Positions 35,668-45,224 are shown, counted from the stretch's first letter. The stretch is 64,000 bases of DNA from Geobacter sp. UBA2189 (GCA_002328035.1 DCVL01000043.1:1-64000); one strand, 5' to 3'. The notes: a model not told the origin generated them from the sequence alone. Translations and numbers: made by a program.

Positions 35668-36894
35668 TTATTTTGAAAGACAGACCTGATTTCTTCCAGC
35701 ATTTTTAGCCTTATACAAAGCCGCATCTGCACCTTTTATAGCCTCTTCAGGGGTTGCATAACGAGTTCCTGACTCAACCACTCCAATACTAACGGTGACA
35801 GATGCTTCCTGGTTAGACTGATGTTTCATCCTGTTCTTTTCCCCCACGGTATTGTCTTTGGGGCGGTCATCTGAACGCAAGGCCATTTTATATTCTTCAA
35901 TAGATTTACGCAGCTTTTCGAGATGAGGAAGGGCGTCCTTGGCTCCTTTTCCGCTAAAAACGACTGTAAACTCCTCTCCACCATAACGGAATGGACGTCC
36001 ACCACCAGATACAGCCATAAGACGTGAGGCAACAACCTTTAAAACCTGATCACCCACATCATGGCCATAATTGTCATTAAATCTCTTGAAGTGATCAACA
36101 TCAACCATGGCAATGGCATATCTACTTCCCAAACCCCGTAAAAGCTCGTTCAATGCGCGTCTTGACGGCAAACCGGTCAACTCATCACAAAAAGCCATAT
36201 GGTGAGAGTCCTGTATAATAGCAAAAACAAGCATCAGGTTTGCAGCAGAGCTGAATACTGTTGATACGAAGGGTCTTTCAGGGAGTGAAAATATAATTAT
36301 GAAGGCAATAGCCACACCAAAGAGTGCACCTTCTATCGGGTTTGACTGGTGCCAGATTTTCCAGAAGATCACCAATAGTGCAAGGAAGAGTAAGGAAATA
36401 CTGATTTGAGGAATTGGAAGGTTAGCTGCAAATGTTGTCTGAACTATTGGACGAGCCAGGCCGTTCCACAAGGTCTGGCTGCCAATATGCATTGTTATGG
36501 CAAATACAGAAAACTGAGCAAAAAGAAACAATAAACGAATCCTGGCACAGCTCCCTGATATTCCTTTTTCACGCATAAGCGTAATTACAAGCAGGTTAAA
36601 CGGAAGCAAGACGGCAAGAGCCTTGTATACGAGCCAGGCTTTTGGAGTTGTCAGACCAGAATTGATGTAATGAGTCAACAGGTAGTAAGCCAGGATCGTC
36701 AGAAAGATAATCAGACAAACACGACCTCGTTTAAAATGATACGCTGATGCAAAGGCAACGGATGCAGAGAGATAAGGCGCCATCTCGAGCAGCTCCTGCT
36801 CTGCAGATGAAAAAGTTGGTACCCTCGATAGGATCCAGTATGAAAAGAGGAGAATAACTACTGGAAAGGTAAGTGCAAAAAGATTCCGTGGCAT
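35668..36894 (-). CDS. Membrane-anchored diguanylate cyclase
   Basis: The 408-residue protein has about eight TM segments in residues 1-230, then a GGDEF domain with an active GGEEF (FRYGGEEFTVVF). The substrate Asn and Asp in FKRFNDNYGHDVGD are kept, which favours c-di-GMP synthesis. An unusual Lys/Asp/Asn-rich insert (about 340-365) sits between the active site and the last strand SVSIGVVESG. The clearest I-site RxxD before GGEEF is not obvious. The start codon has only a weak ribosome-binding site. Confidence 0.9.
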   Translation of the reverse strand: MPRNLFALTFPVVILLFSYWILSRVPTFSSAEQELLEMAPYLSASVAFASAYHFKRGRVCLIIFLTILAYYLLTHYINSGLTTPKAWLVYKALAVLLPFNLLVITLMREKGISGSCARIRLLFLFAQFSVFAITMHIGSQTLWNGLARPIVQTTFAANLPIPQISISLLFLALLVIFWKIWHQSNPIEGALFGVAIAFIIIFSLPERPFVSTVFSSAANLMLVFAIIQDSHHMAFCDELTGLPSRRALNELLRGLGSRYAIAMVDVDHFKRFNDNYGHDVGDQVLKVVASRLMAVSGGGRPFRYGGEEFTVVFSGKGAKDALPHLEKLRKSIEEYKMALRSDDRPKDNTVGEKNRMKHQSNQEASVTVSIGVVESGTRYATPEEAIKGADAALYKAKNAGRNQVCLSK

Positions 36895-36912
36895 TGGAAG
36901 TATGACTCTTCT

Positions 36913-37701
36913 CTACGACTGCCCTGCTAATGCATTTAGCGATGATATGGCACGTTGAACGGCAGCATGTATCTCTGGAAGGTCAGGCAAAGTAGCCGCC
37001 AGTTGCTGTAGATATTCCCTTTCAAGCAAAAGTCTCCTGGTAGTGTCAAAATTAAGATCATACACCCACGATATCTGAAGTAGCCTGAAATCATTTAGAA
37101 ACCTGGTCTTATTCAGCTGTACTATCCTGCCCTCTGCCAGAGCATTCAGGCAGTCAGCGGTCACTTCCGGCAGATCCGGAAGCCCAAGGCCTACCGCTGA
37201 AGCACGCTCAGCTTCTGGAAGTCGGTAATTTTCTATTACAACTTTCCATATATCAAGCTTATCCGCATCACGAATCAGGCGGATAAAAAAGTCGCTGGGT
37301 GAAGAGTATTTTTCAGGAAGGCTTAGAAGATTATGAAAAAGCACAGCTTCTTCAATAATAAGCCGTTCTTCATCCGAAATATTTTCCAGCAGACCTTCTC
37401 TTCTGATCACCTCAAGTGAAAGACGGGCATGGTTGTCAGATTCACTGTCACGATAGGTACGCCAGCGGCGGTATTGATAAAAACGGCCAACATCATGCAG
37501 CAAGGCAATAGAAAGAGCCAACAACTTCTCATTTTCATTCAGCCTTTCACCTTCTGCAATCTCCTGCATACATGAAACTACCCGCCATGTATGTTCAACC
37601 TTCATCTGTATATTTAGCAGCCCTTCTGGATCCAGATCGTAAAAACCGGCAACATGGCTTGCAAACCAGTCTTTTAAAGCATCAAGCTGTTCAAGCTGCA
37701 T
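36913..37701 (-). CDS. HD-domain phosphohydrolase
   Basis: The 262-residue protein has the HD-domain ligands: MKVEHTWRVV, then LLHDVGRF, and later histidines (SDNHARLS, VLFHN). It probably hydrolyses a nucleotide or phosphate ester; the substrate is unknown. I chose the ATG at 37701 because it overlaps the ubiE stop (TAATG), a coupling signal; the 18 extra upstream codons would all lie inside ubiE. Confidence 0.85.
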   Translation of the reverse strand: MQLEQLDALKDWFASHVAGFYDLDPEGLLNIQMKVEHTWRVVSCMQEIAEGERLNENEKLLALSIALLHDVGRFYQYRRWRTYRDSESDNHARLSLEVIRREGLLENISDEERLIIEEAVLFHNLLSLPEKYSSPSDFFIRLIRDADKLDIWKVVIENYRLPEAERASAVGLGLPDLPEVTADCLNALAEGRIVQLNKTRFLNDFRLLQISWVYDLNFDTTRRLLLEREYLQQLAATLPDLPEIHAAVQRAISSLNALAGQS

Positions 37702-38411
37702 TACTCTTTCGACCCCGTGTAGATGGATGAGATCCCAAAGGTAAGAGGCTGACACCTTACATGCTTAAAGCCTATATCAGTCATAATACCGCAGAACTCC
37801 TCAGTTGATGGAAATTCCAGCACTGAATCCGGCAGATATTTGTAGGCATCATATTTGGAAAAAAGTCCGCCAATTGCAGGAAGTATACGGAGAAAATAGA
37901 AATGGTACAGCCAGCGAAAAAGAGCCGATCTAGGAATTGAGAACTCAAGAATTACAATACGCCCACCAGGCTTGATTACCCTCCAGAGTTCCGCAAGCCC
38001 CAGCCTGCGATCCACCACATTACGGATTCCAAAAGCAATTGTTACAGAATCAAATGTATCCGAGCCAAAAGGGAGATCTTCACATGGAGCCACCTTGAAA
38101 TCGATCCGTTCTGCGTAAGGGGAGGCGGCAATTTTTGACTGCCCCAAGGTTATCATTTCAGGGCTGAAATCCGCACCTGTAATCATAACCGAATCAGGAG
38201 TGACCCGTGCTATCTCAAGGGCTACATCTCCGGTACCTGTGGCGACATCCAGCACCTTGCCACCCTCCGGCGCCTTTATAAGACGAACTGCAATACGTCG
38301 CCAGCGTTTGTCGATGCCAAAACTGAGCAGATGATTAAGAAAATCATATTTTGGAGCAATTGCATCAAACATCTGCTGAATCTGCTCACCTTTTTGCGAT
38401 AGCCTGAACAT
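37701..38411 (-). CDS. ubiE: Demethylmenaquinone methyltransferase (UbiE/MenG)
   Basis: This SAM-dependent methyltransferase of about 236 residues converts demethylmenaquinone to menaquinone. It has MFDAIAPKYDFLNHLLSFGID, the SAM loop VLDVATGTGDVAL, DSVTIAFGIRNV, and the C-terminal pattern LTFGISSIYTGSK. The ATG at 38411 is preferred; an upstream TTG would add eight residues. With MqnA nearby, menaquinone is the likely substrate. It lies divergently from cdaA. Confidence 0.93.
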   Translation of the reverse strand: MFRLSQKGEQIQQMFDAIAPKYDFLNHLLSFGIDKRWRRIAVRLIKAPEGGKVLDVATGTGDVALEIARVTPDSVMITGADFSPEMITLGQSKIAASPYAERIDFKVAPCEDLPFGSDTFDSVTIAFGIRNVVDRRLGLAELWRVIKPGGRIVILEFSIPRSALFRWLYHFYFLRILPAIGGLFSKYDAYKYLPDSVLEFPSTEEFCGIMTDIGFKHVRCQPLTFGISSIYTGSKE

Positions 38412-38539
38412 GGAATTTGGTATACCCTTCGACAATATTTGGTGATATAAGACAAGGACTTGTCATCTACCATATTTTGACACTTCATACCAGAAGAAAC
38501 GCCCCCCACTGCTTCTAAACAGCGGAGAAACAGCAAGCC

Positions 38540-39688
38540 ATGCCACAATTCAGACCACAGGATATCCTAGACATCCTGATAATGAGCATCCTGATCTACC
38601 AACTTTACTCGTGGTTTCGCAACAGTCTGGCAATTCAGGTGCTTGCCGGACTTGGCACTGTTACGGCGATCTACTTTTTAACCCGCCAGACCGGACTTTA
38701 TATGACAAGCTGGGTACTTCAGCAACTTGGCACTGTCATTATTGTAGTTATCGTTGTCGTATTCCAGAATGAAATCAGACAGACGTTATACCGCTTCAGC
38801 AAACTGAAAGAACTTGTGAAAGGTGCAACAGCTCAGGGTTCCCCTATCCCCTCAACAATCGCAGAGGCAGTATTTGAGCTTGCCAGGGATTACTGTGGAG
38901 CAATAATTGTCTTTCAACGAAACGACCCGCTTGATGACCAGCTCACTAACGGCATTCAAATGAATGCTCTTGTATCCAAACCTTTGCTTCGCACTATTTT
39001 TCAGGATGGGACACCACTCCATGACGGAGCGGTAGTAATACAAAATGGCTTTTTAACTCAGGCCGCTTGCCTGCTCCCTCTCTCAGACTCCAATCAGATA
39101 CCACAACAATACGGCACACGGCACAGGGCAGCTATTGGCTTGACAGAGAGAACCGATGCCATAGTGCTTGCAATATCTGAAGAGCGCGGCGAAGTATCTC
39201 TGTCAATGGCTGGTAATCTGACTATCATTAAGGATATCAAGCAGCTTGATTCAAGACTGGAAGAGCTCTTGACCTCCGAAGAAAATGAACAGAAACATTC
39301 ATTTTTCAAGCGGATTTTCAGCAATCTATTGCCAAAAGCGGCAATACTAATATCCGTGACTATCATCTGGCTGATGCTTTCAGCTCGTCAGGGCGAGGTA
39401 GCGATTGTCCCTGTGCCACTTGCCCTGCATGGTCTTCCTGACGGAATGTCGCTAACAAAAGTAACTCCGGAAGAGGTTACAGTACGTTTGAGATCAACTT
39501 CAGGACTGGTTCCATCTCCGCGTCAGCTTGATCTGACAGCAGATCTTGATCTTTCATCCGTTAAGGAGGGATATAACACAATGCGTGTTTCACTTTCCCA
39601 TGTACGAGTTCCAACCGGCATGACAGTAGTTGGTATAGAGCCAACGACTGTCCGTGTCGTTGTTAAGAGCGCTCAAAAAATCAGGTAG
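38540..39688 (+). CDS. cdaA: Diadenylate cyclase CdaA fused to a YbbR domain
   Basis: The 382-residue protein makes c-di-AMP. It has three N-terminal TM segments (about 11-76), a DAC domain (about 90-240) with the catalytic DGA (162-164, in LHDGAVVI) and RHR (194-196), a further TM segment (about 267-283) and one extracytoplasmic YbbR/CdaR-type domain (285-382). In Firmicutes CdaA and its YbbR regulator CdaR are separate proteins; here both are one chain. No glmM follows. c-di-AMP usually controls potassium and cell-wall balance. The next gene encodes a wall hydrolase but has its own promoter. Confidence 0.93.
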   Translation: MPQFRPQDILDILIMSILIYQLYSWFRNSLAIQVLAGLGTVTAIYFLTRQTGLYMTSWVLQQLGTVIIVVIVVVFQNEIRQTLYRFSKLKELVKGATAQGSPIPSTIAEAVFELARDYCGAIIVFQRNDPLDDQLTNGIQMNALVSKPLLRTIFQDGTPLHDGAVVIQNGFLTQAACLLPLSDSNQIPQQYGTRHRAAIGLTERTDAIVLAISEERGEVSLSMAGNLTIIKDIKQLDSRLEELLTSEENEQKHSFFKRIFSNLLPKAAILISVTIIWLMLSARQGEVAIVPVPLALHGLPDGMSLTKVTPEEVTVRLRSTSGLVPSPRQLDLTADLDLSSVKEGYNTMRVSLSHVRVPTGMTVVGIEPTTVRVVVKSAQKIR

Positions 39689-39732
39689 CATTTATTTGTG
39701 TGCATCAGGAACATTTTTGCCTCAGGCGAAAC

Positions 39733-39761
39733 TTGACAAAAAGCCATTCTTGTTATATAGA
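39733..39761 (+). promoter_or_regulatory. Sigma-70 promoter of the LysM-NlpC/P60 gene
   Basis: TTGACA (39733-39738) and TATAGA (39756-39761) are 17 bases apart, 42 bases before the ATG. The short leader leaves no room for a riboswitch. Confidence 0.65.
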
Positions 39762-39802
39762 ATAAAATAATGTTTCTAAAAAACAAGGAAGGAGGAGGAA
39801 AG

Positions 39803-40849
39803 ATGAACCGTAAAACTAGGCTGCTAGCAGCTATTATGCCGCTCATTTTTGTCCTTCCCTTGCCAGCTTTAGCCTCTAAAACGCATATAGCCCGTTCAAA
39901 TGAAACGCTTTCAAGCATTGCCCGTAAGTACCGCGTTCCAGTCGAGGAGATTAAAGCGGCTAACAACCTGGCCAGTAGCCGTATTGCAAAAGGCACAACC
40001 CTTATAATTCCATCCCACGCAGCAAAACAGCAGCAAGTCATTGAAAACTGCAACACCTACACCGTTACTAAAGGTGACAGCTTACCCAAGATTGCAAAAA
40101 AAACCGGCAAGAAGATGTCTGATCTTCGTCGCATCAACCATATTAAGGGTAACCGGATTAAGCAGGGTCAAATACTGGCTTTGTCAGACACAGCCGAGAC
40201 ATGCGATCTGGTTGCCGCACGCCAGGCTAATAAAAGCAGGTTGCAGCTGGTAAGTAAGGAACTTATTAATGATCAGGAGCTAAACAACACCCTCGCGGAA
40301 CTGTCTGATCTTGAAACTGACACTCCAGTTGACCTAGCTAAAAACATGGAAAACCGCTCCAGCGGATTTCTGGGGATACAAAAAACGGCCTACACTTTCT
40401 TGGGAGCAAGGTACCGCTTTGGCGGAAACAGTCGCTCTGCGCTTGACTGTTCGAGCTTCACACAACAGGTGTTCCGTGACCTGAAAATTTCCCTACCAAG
40501 AACTGCACGTGAGCAATTCAGGATCGGCAATCAGGTTTCCACAGGCGATCTTCGCCGTGGCGACCTCGTTTTTTTTCGCACATATGCACCATTCCCTTCG
40601 CATGTTGGTATCTATCTGGGTAATCGCAAGATGATTCATGCATCATCAGCAGATCGCCAAGTGGTTATTTCATCAATGGATACACCATATTATCTCTCAC
40701 GTTACCTTGGAGCAAGAAGGATTGGCAATTTAAATACCGATATGCTCAACATAAGTGAACTGCTTTTAGGTATTGATGAAGAGCAGGAGTCGGATGTCCT
40801 TGCAAATGACCATCTGGGACTTAATCTGCCTGAAGCTCTTGTCAAGTAG
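39803..40849 (+). CDS. LysM plus NlpC/P60 peptidoglycan endopeptidase
   Basis: The 348-residue exported protein has a signal peptide (ending PLPALA), two LysM peptidoglycan-binding repeats (about 25-70 and 80-125), a linker and an NlpC/P60 cysteine peptidase with Cys216 (LDCSSFTQQVF), His267 (SHVGIYLG) and His279 (MIHAS). It likely cuts peptide stems in the wall during growth or division. The ATG at 39803 follows a very strong GGAGGAGGAAAG. A clear terminator follows the gene. Confidence 0.93.
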   Translation: MNRKTRLLAAIMPLIFVLPLPALASKTHIARSNETLSSIARKYRVPVEEIKAANNLASSRIAKGTTLIIPSHAAKQQQVIENCNTYTVTKGDSLPKIAKKTGKKMSDLRRINHIKGNRIKQGQILALSDTAETCDLVAARQANKSRLQLVSKELINDQELNNTLAELSDLETDTPVDLAKNMENRSSGFLGIQKTAYTFLGARYRFGGNSRSALDCSSFTQQVFRDLKISLPRTAREQFRIGNQVSTGDLRRGDLVFFRTYAPFPSHVGIYLGNRKMIHASSADRQVVISSMDTPYYLSRYLGARRIGNLNTDMLNISELLLGIDEEQESDVLANDHLGLNLPEALVK

Positions 40850-40873
40850 AAGATATTCTTACTAAATTCTTTG

Positions 40874-40901
40874 CGGGCTCAGACTTGAGCCCGTTTTTTT
40901 T
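40874..40901 (+). terminator. Rho-independent terminator
   Basis: CGGGCTCA (40874-40881) pairs with TGAGCCCG (40886-40893) around four bases, followed by eight Ts. It ends the NlpC/P60 transcript. Confidence 0.93.
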
Positions 40902-40928
40902 GCCCAGTTTCAGGAGATACCACTAATA

Positions 40929-42482
40929 ATGAATCTCTTGCTTGCCTACACAACCAGCCAGGAACAAAAACGCAAGACTGAAGCATTTGAGTCACTTCTG
41001 CCCATAGGGCTCTGTTCTCTTCATGCCCTGCTCCGTTCACGCAACATTCCTGTTACTCTCGCCAACCTGAGCGGTATGAATCCCAAAGATGTAATCAGCC
41101 TGATAAAGCAGATTAAACCGACTGTGGCAGGCTTGTCACAGTGGACTCACAACCGGCATGCAACTATTGAACTGGCTGCAATTATCAAAAAAAATATCCC
41201 TGACTGTACCGTTCTGCTTGGGGGTGGTCATGCAACAGAACAGGCAGAACAGATCCTTCAGAATCATCCTGAAGTAGATATCATTGTTACAGGCGAAGCA
41301 GAAGAAACCCTCCCTGAACTTCTTGATACTTTAGAAAGCAGGGGTCACCTTGAATTTCTGCCAGGGATAGTAATACGTAAGGATTCAAAACCGTTCCGAA
41401 CTAAAGGCCGCTCTCCTCTTAAAGAGCTTGACAATCTCCCTTTTCAATCCAGCTATCTTGATGAAGCTATAAATGTTAACAGCGGACTTCAGGCTGAGTT
41501 TATCAGCAGCTCAAGAGGTTGTCCGGCGGCCTGCAACTTCTGTTCATCTCCCTCATTCTGGGGGCGCAAAGTCAGGCATCGTTCAGTAAACTCCGTTATT
41601 GATGAGATACTTTTTATAAAAGAGAAGTATGGCCTTATATACATCTCACTCAGGGATGACACATTTACTGTAGATCGCCGGAAAACCGTTGAGTTCTGCC
41701 GTCAGCTCATAGAAAGGCGGGTAAATATTTTCTGGAACTGCCAGTCCAGAGCAGAGGTTGTTGATGAGGAAACACTTGAATGGATGCGTAAATCAGGATG
41801 CGAATGTATTCAGCTTGGCGTAGAATCAGGTTCACCCGATATCCTTAAACTGCTTAACAAGAAGATCTCAACTGAGCAGGTTATAATGGCAGCAGATCTA
41901 ATACACCAATCCGGCATAAATCTCTCAGTATATCTTATCTCCGGAATCCCTGAAGAAACAGAATCTGACAGAAAACAGACTATTGACCTTATAAAGCGGA
42001 TAAAGCCGGATGATCTGCAAATAGCCCCTTTGGCCTACTACCCCGGAACCGCTTTATTTCAATCATCAATCAACAGTGGAAAGATTAAAGCCAACATATT
42101 TGAAACAAGCAGGGCTGAGGCTGTTCTGGCAAAATCTGACGGACTCAGACAGACAGACAAGCTTTTATCTCTTACCCAGCCCTACCATAACAAAAAGACC
42201 CTCAAAACCCTTCTTTCAATTCAAAAAGAGTCAGGCTATTCTGCAGTTACAGCCATGCTGACAGGTGACATATATCTGGCAAAAGGTAATTTCAAAGAGG
42301 CTGAAAAAGAATTCCAACAAATTATCGGAACGGAACCGGTTCATCCATGGGGCTGGTATCTGCTTGGAGAGTTTTACGAACAGACAGGTGCAGGTGACAA
42401 GGCTGTCATCTGTTTTGAAAATCTCTTGAGACTGGTGCCTAACAACCAGCCAGCATTAGAAATGCTGGGAAGAACCGTCTAA
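40929..42482 (+). CDS. B12-binding-domain radical SAM protein with C-terminal TPR
   Basis: The 517-residue protein has a B12-binding-like N-terminal domain (about 1-140, with LLGGGHATEQAEQIL), a radical SAM domain with CxxxCxxC in GCPAACNFC (about residue 200), and a C-terminal TPR pair (about 440-510, GNFKEAEKEFQQII, WYLLGEFYEQTGAGDKAVICFENLL). It should cleave SAM to drive a radical reaction, possibly a methyl transfer with cobalamin. The substrate is unknown; the TPR tail suggests a protein partner. It is a lone gene between two terminators. Confidence 0.88.
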   Translation: MNLLLAYTTSQEQKRKTEAFESLLPIGLCSLHALLRSRNIPVTLANLSGMNPKDVISLIKQIKPTVAGLSQWTHNRHATIELAAIIKKNIPDCTVLLGGGHATEQAEQILQNHPEVDIIVTGEAEETLPELLDTLESRGHLEFLPGIVIRKDSKPFRTKGRSPLKELDNLPFQSSYLDEAINVNSGLQAEFISSSRGCPAACNFCSSPSFWGRKVRHRSVNSVIDEILFIKEKYGLIYISLRDDTFTVDRRKTVEFCRQLIERRVNIFWNCQSRAEVVDEETLEWMRKSGCECIQLGVESGSPDILKLLNKKISTEQVIMAADLIHQSGINLSVYLISGIPEETESDRKQTIDLIKRIKPDDLQIAPLAYYPGTALFQSSINSGKIKANIFETSRAEAVLAKSDGLRQTDKLLSLTQPYHNKKTLKTLLSIQKESGYSAVTAMLTGDIYLAKGNFKEAEKEFQQIIGTEPVHPWGWYLLGEFYEQTGAGDKAVICFENLLRLVPNNQPALEMLGRTV

Positions 42483-42485
42483 AAG

Positions 42486-42518
42486 AAAAGGCGACTGAAA
42501 CCGCTTCAGTCGCCTTTT
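42486..42518. terminator. Bidirectional terminator between convergent genes
   Basis: AAAAGGCGACTGAA (42486-42499) pairs perfectly with TTCAGTCGCCTTTT (42505-42518) around a 5-base loop. The A and T arms serve both the radical SAM gene and the convergent lipoprotein gene. Confidence 0.9.
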
Positions 42519-42543
42519 GCATTAAATAAAACAGTGCAAATTT

Positions 42544-43023
42544 TTACTTAACCACCTCAACCGCCTGCGTAAGAACCAGGGCATCAAATGTACGATTCAA
42601 CGCCTTGCTTGGAAAGTTAGGTAAAGCAGGCGAGTCTGCATACTTTACTTTATCACCCTTTGCGACCTTCATAGGCATGGCAGCAACCCAAACTTTATCG
42701 CCATTGTCATGCTGAACTTCCATATAGATGTACTGTCCACCATCCAGCACCTGTAGCACCTTTCCTGTTTTGCTGGGAACACCCTGCGGAACAGGCATAG
42801 GCTTGATTCCTGCGTGCGGATCACCCTGTGGATTAACGTGAGCTGCATCATTTGGCATGGCAGTTTTTCCTTCAGGGGCCGGAGGCATTCCGCCAACCGG
42901 CGGATGACCTGGGGGTAATGAACCGGTAGCCTGCAGATTTGTAGGCATTTCAGTCTTTGGTTTGTCTTGGCAGCCTGCAAGAGCAAGAGCTGCAATCATT
43001 AAAGCGATAACACTTACTTTCAC
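42544..43023 (-). CDS. NrfJ-like lipoprotein
   Basis: The 159-residue protein has a lipoprotein signal ending LALAGC, a Pro/Met/Gly-rich linker (about 25-85) and a C-terminal OB-like domain (GKVLQVLDGGQYIYMEV ... VWVAAMPMKVAKGDKV ... SKALNRTFD) resembling NrfJ and related periplasmic proteins near cytochrome genes. No cytochrome gene is adjacent. I chose the GTG at 43023, placed 5 bases after AGGAGG; the longer frame reads through this signal and lacks a good leader peptide. Confidence 0.75.
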   Translation of the reverse strand: MKVSVIALMIAALALAGCQDKPKTEMPTNLQATGSLPPGHPPVGGMPPAPEGKTAMPNDAAHVNPQGDPHAGIKPMPVPQGVPSKTGKVLQVLDGGQYIYMEVQHDNGDKVWVAAMPMKVAKGDKVKYADSPALPNFPSKALNRTFDALVLTQAVEVVK

Positions 43024-43163
43024 TGTTTCCTCCTGCTTGTTAGTATGAATTAGTTTTGAATATAACATAGCAAAAGTGTCACGCCAAAGAAAAAAGAGCC
43101 TCCTCCTTGCCCTGTCTGAATAGTGTGGTATATACCTAATCAAAAACCTTTACGGAGGTTCTC

Positions 43164-44651
43164 ATGTTTGAATCTGCAGAGCTTGGCCATAAAATCAGTA
43201 AAGTTGTTTACAAGAAAGAATTGCCACAACTGCGGGAACAACTGCTTGATGACCAGCTTGACCTTCTTCAATCAGGCAAGTTTCCGGTTATTATACTCCT
43301 TGCCGGGGTTGACTGCGCCGGTAAGGGTGAAACGATGAACCTTCTCCATGAATGGATGGATCCCCGTCATATTGAGTCTCATGCCCAACGGGAACTTACC
43401 GATGAAGAGCAGGAACGACCACAGATGTGGCGTTACTGGAGGGATTTACCCCCCAAAGGAAAGATCGGCATCTTTATTGGTTCCTGGTATTCCTCCCCTC
43501 TTATTGACAATGTCCATGGAAGATCTAAAAACGCCGAGCTTGATCAACAGCTCGATCGGATCATTCGCTTTGAGACAATGCTTTGCAATGAAGGAGCATT
43601 GATTCTTAAATTCTGGCTACATCTTTCCAAAGAACAGCAGAAAAAGAGGTTAAAGAAACTGGAAAAAGATCCCAAAACAAGTTGGAGGATTACTGATACC
43701 GACTGGAAAAACTTCAAGCTCTATAACCGTTTCAGGATGGTATCAGAACGTATGCTTCGTAACACAAGCACTCCTGAATCACCCTGGGTTATTATTGAGG
43801 GGGGAGATGAACAGTATCGCTCTCTATCTATAGGCAAGGCCATACACGAAGCGCTTCGCCGTCGTCTGGATGCTGTAGAACAACACAATATAGAAGAGCC
43901 GATTCCGCCGCTTTTCACCTCTATTGATGGGCTGCATATCTTGCAGACTCTTGATATGACCAAATCCGTATCCAAGAAAAAGTATGATGACGAGTTGGAA
44001 ATTCTGCAGGGACGTTTGAATCTTCTGTCCCGGCACAAAAACTTTAACAAGCTTTCTGTAGTGATTGTTTTTGAAGGGAATGATGCAGCCGGAAAAGGGG
44101 GAAGTATAAGAAGAGTCACACAGGCTCTTGATGCAAGAAGTTACCGGATTATACCTATAGCAGCTCCAACTGAAGAAGAGAGAGCGCAGCCCTATCTCTG
44201 GCGTTTCTGGAGACATCTGCCAAGAAGGGGGCGTTTTGCCATCTTTGATCGTTCGTGGTACGGGAGGGTGCTTGTAGAACGTGTCGAAGGGTTCTGCTCT
44301 CAGGCAGACTGGATGAGGGGGTATGGAGAAATTAACGACTTTGAAGAACAGATGGTTAGAAATCACACCGTTGTTGTTAAATTCTGGCTTTCAATAACAG
44401 AGGATGAGCAGCTAAAGCGCTTCAAGGAAAGGGAAAAGATAGGATTCAAAAGGTTCAAGATAACGGAAGAGGATTGGCGGAATCGTGAAAAATGGACGCT
44501 TTATGAGCAGGCTGTCTGCGACATGATTGACCGGACAAGCACTGAAATTGCTCCATGGACACTTGTAGAGGCAAATGACAAGAATCATGCAAGGATCAAG
44601 GTAATAAAAACTATTTGTAATCAGATTGAACAGGCACTTGAAAGAGTTTGA
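43164..44651 (+). CDS. pap: Polyphosphate:AMP phosphotransferase (two PPK2 domains)
   Basis: The 495-residue protein holds two PPK2 domains in tandem. The first (about 20-230) has Walker A GVDCAGKGE; the second (about 270-495) has EGNDAAGKGGSIRR, the Arg-rich lid YLWRFWRHLPRRGR and FDRSWYGRVLVERVEGF. This layout is typical of class II PPK2 enzymes that make ADP from AMP and polyphosphate. The second domain keeps all visible catalytic residues; the first has Cys and Glu changes in its loop and may be regulatory. It is a single-gene unit. Confidence 0.93.
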   Translation: MFESAELGHKISKVVYKKELPQLREQLLDDQLDLLQSGKFPVIILLAGVDCAGKGETMNLLHEWMDPRHIESHAQRELTDEEQERPQMWRYWRDLPPKGKIGIFIGSWYSSPLIDNVHGRSKNAELDQQLDRIIRFETMLCNEGALILKFWLHLSKEQQKKRLKKLEKDPKTSWRITDTDWKNFKLYNRFRMVSERMLRNTSTPESPWVIIEGGDEQYRSLSIGKAIHEALRRRLDAVEQHNIEEPIPPLFTSIDGLHILQTLDMTKSVSKKKYDDELEILQGRLNLLSRHKNFNKLSVVIVFEGNDAAGKGGSIRRVTQALDARSYRIIPIAAPTEEERAQPYLWRFWRHLPRRGRFAIFDRSWYGRVLVERVEGFCSQADWMRGYGEINDFEEQMVRNHTVVVKFWLSITEDEQLKRFKEREKIGFKRFKITEEDWRNREKWTLYEQAVCDMIDRTSTEIAPWTLVEANDKNHARIKVIKTICNQIEQALERV

Positions 44652-44718
44652 ACATAGCTGTATAAAATAAAACGGTTTCAGCAGGGAAGCCTCAATTCTA
44701 TAAAAAGGATTGCTTTAT

Positions 44719-45219
44719 ATGCCAATTTTACCTGAGGTTTTAAAGGCTCTTGATACAACACAGGAAGCACTATTAAAAAACCTGATTGATGACACCCGTA
44801 GCGTCTACTCAACCATGTTGGGACTGGATCTGATGCATTTACCGCTTGAAGTTGATCCGATGGAACATTTCAAGGACTGTGTCTCTGCAATGGTTGGTCT
44901 GGCAGGTACTTATAACGGCTTGATCTCAATACATCAACCTACATCACTGGCTCTCAAGGTTACCGAAGCCATGTTGGACATGGAGGTTTCAGAGGTGGAT
45001 CAGGACGTTTTTGATGCCATGGGTGAAATTGCCAATATGGTTGCAGGAAACGTCAAACAACACCTTTCAAAAGGCGGATTGGACGTAAGACTCTCCACTC
45101 CCTCCGTAGCAACTGGCAGTGACTACGTAATCTGCGCCAAACAGTCAAATTCCATGAACCTCCTTTTTGACCTGGATGAGGAATGGCTTCTTGTAAGTAT
45201 AGTACTTGAAATGGATTGA
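44719..45219 (+). CDS. CheX-like chemotaxis phosphatase
   Basis: The 166-residue protein matches the CheC/CheX family. The phosphatase helix DAMGEIANMVAGNVKQHL has the conserved Glu and Asn. Such proteins remove phosphate from CheY-type regulators. No other chemotaxis gene is in the window, so the partner is elsewhere. The ATG at 44719 follows AAGGA; an upstream TTG in frame is less likely. Confidence 0.85.
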   Translation: MPILPEVLKALDTTQEALLKNLIDDTRSVYSTMLGLDLMHLPLEVDPMEHFKDCVSAMVGLAGTYNGLISIHQPTSLALKVTEAMLDMEVSEVDQDVFDAMGEIANMVAGNVKQHLSKGGLDVRLSTPSVATGSDYVICAKQSNSMNLLFDLDEEWLLVSIVLEMD

Positions 45220-45224
45220 AATCT

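Noticed and set aside
38436..39802. c-di-AMP or GEMM riboswitch near cdaA or the NlpC/P60 gene
   Set aside because: The leaders are too short, and none of the conserved riboswitch cores was found.
43824..44366. 180-residue minus-strand open frame
   Set aside because: It is fully antisense to the second PPK2 domain, which has clear motifs.
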